From Clostridia bacterium (GTDB taxonomy: Bacteria > Bacillota > Clostridia > Oscillospirales > Acutalibacteraceae), in contig CAAGGN010000008.1 of the NCBI GenBank assembly GCA_900769375.1, positions 1 through 5,456 on the forward strand: a stretch of DNA of 5,456 bases, given 5' to 3'. Position 1 is the stretch's first letter. Each line of letters begins with the position of its first letter. The notes beneath the pieces were generated by a model, which saw nothing but the letters and a program-made list of their open reading frames with translations, was not told the DNA's origin and made no database searches. Positions 1 through 5,456 of the stretch are shown piece by piece. A program made the position numbers and the translations under genes.

Positions 1-174
1 AAGAGTATGATGGATAGTTCAGAGGTTGGCGGCGCTTTACTTCTCGGTGTTTCAAAACCCGTAGTAAAAGCCCATGGCAGTTCTGATGCCAAGGCAATTA
101 AGAATGCTATCCGTCAAGCAAAAACATTTGCCGAAACCGATGTTATAGGTAAAATTGCAGGTAGTTTAGAATAA
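1..174 (+). CDS. plsX: Phosphate acyltransferase PlsX, C-terminal fragment (5' end outside window)
   Basis: PlsX makes acyl-phosphate from acyl-ACP and inorganic phosphate. PlsY then uses the acyl-phosphate to acylate glycerol-3-phosphate at the start of phospholipid synthesis, and PlsX acts at the inner face of the membrane. Only the last 57 codons are present, in frame 1 and ending with TAA at 172-174; the family is usually about 330 aa. The visible part has the typical PlsX tail: a Gly-rich turn followed by a leucine-rich strand (VGGALLLGVSKPVVKAHGSS, residues 9-28 of the fragment). After this comes the alanine-rich helix DAKAIKNAIRQAK and a final VIGKIAG segment. The HGSSD-A-AI-NAI pattern is the strongest match. 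The gene ends 21 bases before rnc and is probably in the same operon. I see no acpP between it and rnc, although acpP often lies there in Bacillota. The assignment is from recognised motifs, without an alignment. Confidence 0.9.
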   Translation, partial: KSMMDSSEVGGALLLGVSKPVVKAHGSSDAKAIKNAIRQAKTFAETDVIGKIAGSLE

Positions 175-178
175 GAGT

Positions 179-184
179 AAGGTG
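179..184 (+). promoter_or_regulatory. Ribosome binding site of rnc
   Basis: AAGGTG lies in the 21-base gap after plsX and pairs with the anti-Shine-Dalgarno through AGGTG. There are 11 bases between it and the ATG at 196 and 14 to the ATG at 199. The spacing to 196 is already long, so the upstream ATG is preferred. A TAG in frame at 187-189 rules out any start further upstream. Confidence 0.65.
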
Positions 185-195
185 TTTAGATTTTT

Positions 196-873
196 ATGAT
201 GTCTCTTGAAAGTAGATTAGGTTATAATTTTAAAAATATTTCCTTGCTTAAAAACGCTCTTATTCACACTTCTTATGCTAACGAAGTGCGAAATGGTGTT
301 ACCTCTAATGAGCGTCTTGAGTTTTTGGGAGATTCTGTTCTTTCCCTTATAGTTTCAGACCATATTTTCAATGAATTTTCCGGTATGCCCGAGGGAGAAC
401 TCACTCGTCTTCGCGCATCCTTGGTTTGCGAAAAATCTCTATGCAGTTTTGCAAGAGAATTAGATTTAGGTCATTTCCTTTATCTTGGCAAGGGAGAGGA
501 TAAAGGCGGCGGCAGAGATAGAGATTCTATTCTTGCTGATGCCTTTGAAGCGGTTTTAGCCGCAATATATCTCGATGGAGGTATGGACGCGGCAAAAGAA
601 TATGTTATGAGATTTGTTCTTCGTGAAATTAAGGTTCATACCGAAGAAAACACCAAAGATTATAAAACCATTTTGCAGGAGATTATCCAGCGTAATCCCG
701 AAGAAACGGTTTCGTATATTCTTACGGGTTCAGATGGCCCTGATCACGATAAGAGTTTTACGGTGGAAGTTCGTCTTAATTCAAATGTTATCGGCGAGGG
801 CACTGGTAAGAGCAAAAAACAAGCGGAGCAGATGGCGGCAAAGCAAGCGCTTAAGCTTATGGGTGAGCTTTAA
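196..873 (+). CDS. rnc: Ribonuclease III
   Basis: RNase III is a Mg-dependent cytoplasmic endonuclease that cuts double-stranded RNA. It processes the 30S rRNA precursor and controls some mRNAs. The 225 aa match the usual length of 220-240. The catalytic domain spans about residues 3-148 and carries the family signature NERLEFLGDSVL at 38-49. E39, E42 and D46 of that signature line up with E. coli E38, E41 and D45. The second metal-binding pair is D115 and E118 in DSILADAFEAVLAAIYLDGG, matching E. coli D114 and E117. A double-stranded RNA binding domain follows at about 155-223, with GPDHDKSF (181-188) and the helix-2 basic patch GKSKKQAEQMAAKQAL (204-219). All key residues seem to be present, so the enzyme should be active. 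ATG at 196 and ATG at 199 are both possible starts; 196 has the better spacing to the ribosome binding site. The stop codon overlaps the next gene by one base, which suggests translational coupling. Confidence 0.97.
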   Translation: MMSLESRLGYNFKNISLLKNALIHTSYANEVRNGVTSNERLEFLGDSVLSLIVSDHIFNEFSGMPEGELTRLRASLVCEKSLCSFARELDLGHFLYLGKGEDKGGGRDRDSILADAFEAVLAAIYLDGGMDAAKEYVMRFVLREIKVHTEENTKDYKTILQEIIQRNPEETVSYILTGSDGPDHDKSFTVEVRLNSNVIGEGTGKSKKQAEQMAAKQALKLMGEL

Positions 874-875
874 TG
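862..875 (+). promoter_or_regulatory. Ribosome binding site and TAATG stop/start overlap between rnc and the radical SAM gene
   Basis: GGTGA at 862-866 lies inside the last codons of rnc, six bases before the ATG at 873-875. The A at 873 is both the last base of the rnc TAA stop and the first base of the ATG. This geometry suits termination-reinitiation, so output of the radical SAM protein probably depends on rnc translation. The sequence and spacing are visible; the coupling is inferred. Confidence 0.6.
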
Positions 876-1862
876 GGGCGCCACGCTAATATTTCTATAT
901 TCGTTCCCCATATTGGTTGCCCTAATAAATGCAGTTTTTGCAATCAGTGCCATATTTCAGGCGCAGTTTTAGCGCCAACGCCCGAAGATGTTAAAAGTGC
1001 AGTTTTGGTAGCAGCCAATTCTAAAAATTACTGCTCTAAAAATACTGAAATTGCTTTTTTTGGTGGTAGTTTTACTGCTATTGACAGAGAATATATGCTT
1101 TCACTTTTGAAAGCGGCTAAGCCCTTTGTAAAAGAAGGAAAAGTATCAGGTATTCGTGTTTCTACCCGTCCTGACGCTATAAATGAGGAAATTTTAAAGC
1201 TTTTAAAAGAATACGGCGTTACCGCTATTGAACTCGGCGCTCAAAATATGAGTGATAAAGTTCTCGGTATGAATAACAGGGGACATAAAAGTGAAGATGT
1301 GAAAACAGCTTCAAAGCTTATAAAAGATTTCGGATTTTCTTTGGGTCTTCAGATGATGACGGGGCTTTACGGATCTGATGATGATACCGATATTTTTACT
1401 GCACGGGAACTAATAAAACTTTCTCCCGATACCGTAAGAATATATCCCACCATTGTTCTTAAAGATACCCGTTTGGCCGAGCTTTACAGTAACGGTGAAT
1501 ATATTCCGCAAACTGTGGATAGTGCCGCAATTTTGTGCAGTAAACTTCTTGAAATGTTTAATGAAGCCAATATAAATGTAATAAGATTGGGCCTTCATTC
1601 TATTGAGGACGGTACCTTTATTGCAGGTCCTTGGCACCCTGCTTTCAGTGAAATTTGTCAGTCAAAAATGTTCTTTGAAAAGGCAGTTTCACGGATGAAT
1701 GGTAAGGGTAAATATATAATTTTCGTTAATAAATCTTCTGTTTCCAAAATGATAGGTCAGAACAGAGAAAACATAGATAAACTTAAAGAATTAGGTTTCG
1801 TTTGCAGTGTTGAAACAGATGAAACTTTAGATAAAAATGATATGAGAGTTGAAGGTGAATAA
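873..1862 (+). CDS. Elp3-like radical SAM protein without an acetyltransferase domain
   Basis: A 329-aa radical SAM enzyme. It has a CxxxCxxC cluster motif (C16, C20, C23 in GCPNKCSFCNQ) that would bind the 4Fe-4S cluster used to cleave S-adenosylmethionine. Other segments fit the Elp3/MiaB radical SAM barrel: FFGGSFTAI at 62-70 (the GGE-like SAM-binding strand), IRVSTRPDAI at 94-103, ELGAQNMSDKVL at 120-131, R136-G-H138, and QMMTGLYGS at 160-168. The region after about 240 resembles the C-terminal extension of such proteins. True Elp3 is longer (about 450-550 aa) and ends in a GNAT acetyltransferase domain; nothing of that kind is visible here. The family is commonly found between rnc and smc in Clostridia and is often annotated as radical SAM or elongator protein 3-like. 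To my knowledge its substrate is not settled. A role in RNA modification is a guess from Elp3 similarity and from the RNase III neighbour. It could be misannotated as a coproporphyrinogen oxidase (HemN-like), but the motifs fit Elp3/YhcC better. The start ATG overlaps the rnc stop, and TAA is at 1860-1862. Confidence 0.88.
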   Translation: MGRHANISIFVPHIGCPNKCSFCNQCHISGAVLAPTPEDVKSAVLVAANSKNYCSKNTEIAFFGGSFTAIDREYMLSLLKAAKPFVKEGKVSGIRVSTRPDAINEEILKLLKEYGVTAIELGAQNMSDKVLGMNNRGHKSEDVKTASKLIKDFGFSLGLQMMTGLYGSDDDTDIFTARELIKLSPDTVRIYPTIVLKDTRLAELYSNGEYIPQTVDSAAILCSKLLEMFNEANINVIRLGLHSIEDGTFIAGPWHPAFSEICQSKMFFEKAVSRMNGKGKYIIFVNKSSVSKMIGQNRENIDKLKELGFVCSVETDETLDKNDMRVEGE

Positions 1863-1867
1863 CTTTG
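1853..1867 (+). promoter_or_regulatory. Ribosome binding site and TTG start codon of smc
   Basis: AGGTGA at 1853-1858 is followed six bases later by TTG at 1865-1867. The site overlaps the last codons of the radical SAM gene. TTG is effectively forced: an in-frame TGA sits at 1856-1858, and the first in-frame ATG (2045-2047, codon 61) would delete the Walker A loop. With TTG, the N-terminus aligns without gaps to Bacillus SMC up to the GFKSFA motif at residues 10-15. Confidence 0.85.
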
Positions 1868-4800
1868 CTTTTAAGTTCAATTCAGGTTCAGGGATTTAAA
1901 TCTTTTGCCGATAAAACCACCCTTAAATTTGGTAAGGGTATTACTGCGGTTGTTGGTCCTAACGGAAGTGGTAAAAGTAATATTTCCGATGCAGTAAGAT
2001 GGGTTTTGGGCGAACAGTCAACAAAATCCCTTCGCGGTCAATCTATGGAAGATGTAATTTTCGGCGGTACCGATACCCGCCGTCCCCATGGATTTTGCGA
2101 AGTTACTTTAAATATTGATAATACAGACCGTTCCTTAAATTTTGATAACGATTTTGTATCTATTACGAGAAGATACTACCGCTCTCACGAAAGCGAGTAT
2201 CTTATAAATAATGTTACCGTGCGCCTTAAAGATGTTCACGAACTCTTTATGGATACGGGTCTTGGCCGTGACGGTTATTCAATGATAGGGCAGGGTAAAA
2301 TTGATAACATTATCAGTTCAAAATCTAATGAACGCAGAGATATTTTTGAAGAGGCATCGGGTATTTCTAAATACCGATATAGAAAAAGCGCTGCCGAATC
2401 AAAACTTAATGCGGCAGAAGATAATCTTTTGCGCCTTAAGGATATAATGGATGAACTTGAATCCCGTGTTGGCCCCCTTGCCGAACAGAGCAAAAAGGCG
2501 GAGCGTTTCTTGGAACTCGCCGCCGATAAAAAACAACTTGAAATCAGTCTTTGGATGTATACTCTTAATAATTCCAAGGATGCTCTTCGTGCGCAGGAAA
2601 GCAAAATTGCCGCCGCGCAACTTCAATATAAAGAAATTGAAAATGCTTTAAGTGATTTTGATTCCAAATCAGAAGAAAACTCCCGTGAATTTGCAAGAAT
2701 TACCGAGGAAATCGAAAATCAGCGTAATCTTATTGCTTCTTCCAATGAGGAAATAGTTAAGTTAAACGGTGATATCTCGGTTATTAATAATGATATTACT
2801 CATAATAACGAATCGGTTGAACGCCTTAAAAACGAAATCGCTCAACTTGATAGTACCGATAGCGCCGCCAAGGAAGAAATTGCCTTAAAGCGCCGTCTTG
2901 CTGATGAAAAAACTGCTTCTGTAAATGTTATTAAGGAAAGATTAGAAGCCCTTGAAACCGAACTTGCAGGTCTTCTTACCGACAGCGAAAGCATTTCAAG
3001 ACAGATTGAAGAGCAGATAATCGAACTTAATAGATTAACCGCTGAAAGCTCTGACTGTAAAGTGCTTATGATGACCTCTAAAACTGCGGTTGATGAGATA
3101 AACTCCAGAGGAAGCATTGTTGACCAGTTAATCGAACAGGGTGTTAAAGAAAAGGAATCCATTGATAAGGAACTTGCTGAAACAAACGAACTCTTTAAAA
3201 CTGTTGAAGAAAATATAACTTCGTATAACAATACCATTAAGGGTTATGAACTTCGTTTTGCTAACCGCAAGGAAACTGCCGATTCTTTGCAACAAAAGGT
3301 TAATGAATTAAATCTTGATATTGAGGCCAAAAAGCGCCGAGTTCAGATTCTTGTTGACCTTGAAAAGAATATGGAAGGTTTCTCTCACGCCGCCAAAGCG
3401 GTTATGGCAGAATCTGATAAGGGTACACTTCGCGGTATTTACGGACCCATATCAAAACTTATTTCTGTTGATAAAAAGTATAGTGTTGCCATTGAAACTG
3501 CCCTCGGTAACGCTATTCAGAATATTGTCGTTGAGAATGAGGCAAATGCAAAGGCGGCTATTAACTTCCTTAAATCAGCGAATGCAGGTCGCGCTACCTT
3601 TATGCCTGTTTCCTCAATGAAAGCGAGAGATTTTAAAGAGGATGGCGTTGATGGAGTTTACGGTTTCGTAGGTATCGCATCTGACCTTGTTAAAGTTGAT
3701 ACTAAATACGGTGAAATTATCCGCTATCTTTTAGGCGGTACCGTTGTAAGCGAAGATATTGATTCTGCCGTTAACATTGCCAAAAAGTATAACTATCGTT
3801 TTAAGGTTGTATCCCTTGACGGTCAGGTTATAAATCCGGGTGGCTCACTTACGGGCGGCTCTCTTGTTAAACATGCAGGTCTTCTTTCGAGAGGCGCAGA
3901 TATTGAAAATATCAATAAGGACATAGAAAAACTTATCGAAAAGGAAAAGAATGTCCGCAAGGATTTAGAAGAGGCAATAAGCGAACTCTCTTGTGTAGAA
4001 GCAGATATTACAGCTGTTAAAGCCGACCTTATAACTGCAAACGAAGATAGAATAAGGACTATTGCAGAACTTAAGCGTCTTGAAGAATTACTTGCAAATA
4101 ATACTGCAACGCTTAACGATTTGACTTCTGAAAAAGAGAATGGCGATAAAAAGATTGCCGCGCTTAATGTTCAGTATAAAGAAGCCGAGGCAAAAATTGC
4201 CGAGATTGAAACCGCTAAAACTGCGATTCAAACCGATATTGACAGTATGACAGGCGGCAGAGATAATATCACCGAAAGACGCGAGGCGCTTTCAAATGAT
4301 ATAACTTCCGCAAAAATGCAGATAATAGAAGGTGAGAAGGATGCTCAGCTTCTTATTACAAATGCCGCTGACCTTGAATCCGCAATCGGTAGCCGAGCAG
4401 AGAGAACGGCAACTATCGAATCTGAAATTGCGGCGCTTCTGTTTAAGAATGAGCAGTTGCATCAGGATATAACCGCAACTCAGGATGAGATTGATAATTT
4501 AGGTCTTAAAATTAAAGAGTGCAACGATAATATTGCTAATTTGATGGACAAGCGTAACGAAACCGAGAAAAACGGCGTTGCTCTTCGTGTTTCTGAAAGA
4601 GAAAGAACGGGTGAGCGTGAAAAAATCGGTGGAGAAATCGCCCGTCTTAGCGAGCGTAAGGAAATTATGGTTAAGGAGTATGACGATGTTATCCGTCAAC
4701 TCTATGATGAATATCAACTTACCAAGAGTGAGGCAGAGGAAATTGCAGTTGATATAGAGAAACCCGCCGAGGCAAAGAAAAACTTGGCAGAGGTTAAATC

Positions 4801-5443
4801 TAAAATCCGTTCACTCGGTCATGTTAATGTTTCCGCCATTGAAGAATATAAAGAGGTCAAAGAGCGTTATGACTTTATGAAGGGTCAGATTGATGACCTT
4901 GAAGCATCAAGAACCGAGCTTCATAAACTTATTAACCAACTTACCGCTCAGATGCAGGAACTCTTTATAGTTGGATTTAATAAGATTAACGAAAACTTCA
5001 CTAAAACCTTCCGCGATTTGTTCGGCGGCGGTTCGGCTTCTCTTAAACTCAGTGACCCAGATAATATTCTTGAGAGCGGAATTGATATTGAAGCCCGTCT
5101 TCCCGGTAAGAATGTGCCGAGCTTAGATGGACTTTCGGGCGGTGAAAAGGCGCTTGTGGCCCTTTCAATTTACTTCTCCATTATGCAGGTAAACGCGCCT
5201 CCGTTCTGTTTCCTCGACGAGGTTGATACTGCTCTTGACGATATAAATGTTGATAGATTTGCCGATTATATGAAGCGTAGCGAATTCCAGACACAGTTTA
5301 TCTGTGTAACCCATAGAAGAGGTACAATGGAAGCTGCAGATATGCTTTACGGCGTTACTATGCAGGAAAAGGGCGTTACAAAGCTTTTGGAACTCAACGT
5401 ATCCGAACTTGAAAAGAAACTTCTTGCCGAAAGCCAAGGAGCA
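1865..5443 (+). CDS. smc: Chromosome segregation ATPase SMC (3' end missing)
   Basis: SMC forms a ring-shaped homodimer that, with ScpA and ScpB, loads near the origin and extrudes DNA loops to organise and segregate the chromosome. The open frame runs 1193 codons before the adapter-like end, close to the roughly 1190 aa of Bacillus SMC, so probably only a few residues and the stop are missing. The N-terminal ATPase head has GFKSFA (10-15), Walker A GPNGSGKS (31-38), R57 in SLRG (likely arginine finger), and Q-loop Q143 in GQGKI. A long coiled-coil arm runs about 170-500. The hinge, about 515-670, begins at GTLRGIYGP (520-528) and ends at the Gly-rich GQVINPGGSLTGGS (653-666). The return coiled coil runs to about 1020 and includes RSLGHVN (982-988). 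The C-terminal head has FGGG (1053-1056), signature LSGGEK (1090-1095), Walker B with D1118 and E1119 (CFLDEVD), a D-loop TALDD, and H1150 of the switch. All catalytic motifs are intact and no frameshift was seen. The TTG start lies two bases after the preceding stop, in the same operon. The frame stays formally open to 5456, but the last 13 bases look like sequencing adapter. Confidence 0.97.
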
Positions 5444-5456
5444 AGATCGGAAGAGC
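5444..5456. other. Probable residual Illumina adapter at contig end
   Basis: AGATCGGAAGAGC, the final 13 bases, is identical to the common start of Illumina TruSeq adapters and is flush with the window end. It would add R-S-E-E and one spare base to the smc frame; those residues should not be believed. A chance exact match placed precisely at the end is very unlikely. Genomic sequence most likely stops at 5443. Confidence 0.93.

Noticed and set aside
614..889. Out-of-frame + strand open frame of 91 codons inside rnc
   Set aside because: It overlaps the double-stranded RNA binding domain of RNase III, has low-complexity basic content and no good ribosome binding site.
1410..1637. Open frame of 75 codons on the - strand inside the radical SAM gene
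   Set aside because: It lies wholly within the conserved radical SAM frame and has no recognisable domain.
2275..2604. Open frame of 109 codons on the - strand inside smc
   Set aside because: It lies opposite the conserved SMC Q-loop region and proximal coiled coil. Its translation is serine/leucine-rich, as expected from the complement of Glu/Lys/Ala-rich coiled-coil codons, and it shows no recognisable domain.
2842..3237. Open frame of 131 codons on the - strand inside smc
   Set aside because: It is the complement of the SMC coiled-coil arm and is very rich in Ser and Leu with no recognisable motif. The + strand frame is clearly the coding one.
3315..3620. Out-of-frame + strand open frame of 101 codons across the SMC hinge
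   Set aside because: The smc frame here encodes the conserved hinge start GTLRGIYGP and continues without interruption, so the alternative frame is a shadow.
2400..5000. Repetitive Glu/Lys/Ala/Ile-rich text that could be taken for tandem repeats
   Set aside because: It is the heptad-type composition of two antiparallel SMC coiled-coil arms around a hinge; no exact repeat unit recurs.
1..5456. Possible undescribed defence or mobile system
   Set aside because: Every gene is a recognisable housekeeping gene in a familiar order. There are no transposase, integrase, inverted repeats, CRISPR repeats or unexplained intergenic stretches.

Overview
This window is an ordinary, tightly packed housekeeping operon read entirely on the + strand. 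It most likely comes from an AT-leaning member of the Clostridia (Bacillota). The lineage is inferred from gene order (plsX, rnc, an Elp3-like radical SAM gene, smc), from Shine-Dalgarno-led starts including a TTG start, and from an SMC protein that resembles Bacillus and Clostridium SMC at its N-terminus, hinge and C-terminal head. Genus cannot be told from this window.

Layout: positions 1-174 hold the C-terminal 57 codons of plsX (phosphate acyltransferase, phospholipid synthesis). After a 21-base gap comes a complete rnc (196-873, RNase III, 225 aa). Its stop codon overlaps by one base the start of a 329-aa radical SAM protein (873-1862) that resembles the radical SAM part of Elp3 but has no acetyltransferase domain. 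Two bases after that stop, a TTG codon opens smc (1865 onward), the chromosome condensation ATPase. smc fills the rest of the window and lacks only its extreme C-terminus and stop codon. No intergenic gap is long enough to hold an obvious promoter or terminator, so all four genes are probably one transcript starting upstream. The genes do not share one pathway (lipid synthesis, RNA processing, probable RNA modification, chromosome organisation). The cluster is a conserved housekeeping neighbourhood, not a dedicated system. ftsY commonly follows smc in Bacillota and would be expected next.

The most important observation is technical. The last 13 bases (5444-5456) are exactly the common Illumina adapter start, AGATCGGAAGAGC, flush with the window end. 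The contig therefore probably ends in untrimmed adapter, and the last four apparent smc codons (R-S-E-E) are not biological. I found no mobile element, CRISPR array, RNA gene, or sign of an undescribed system. There is no stretch over 300 bases without a gene.
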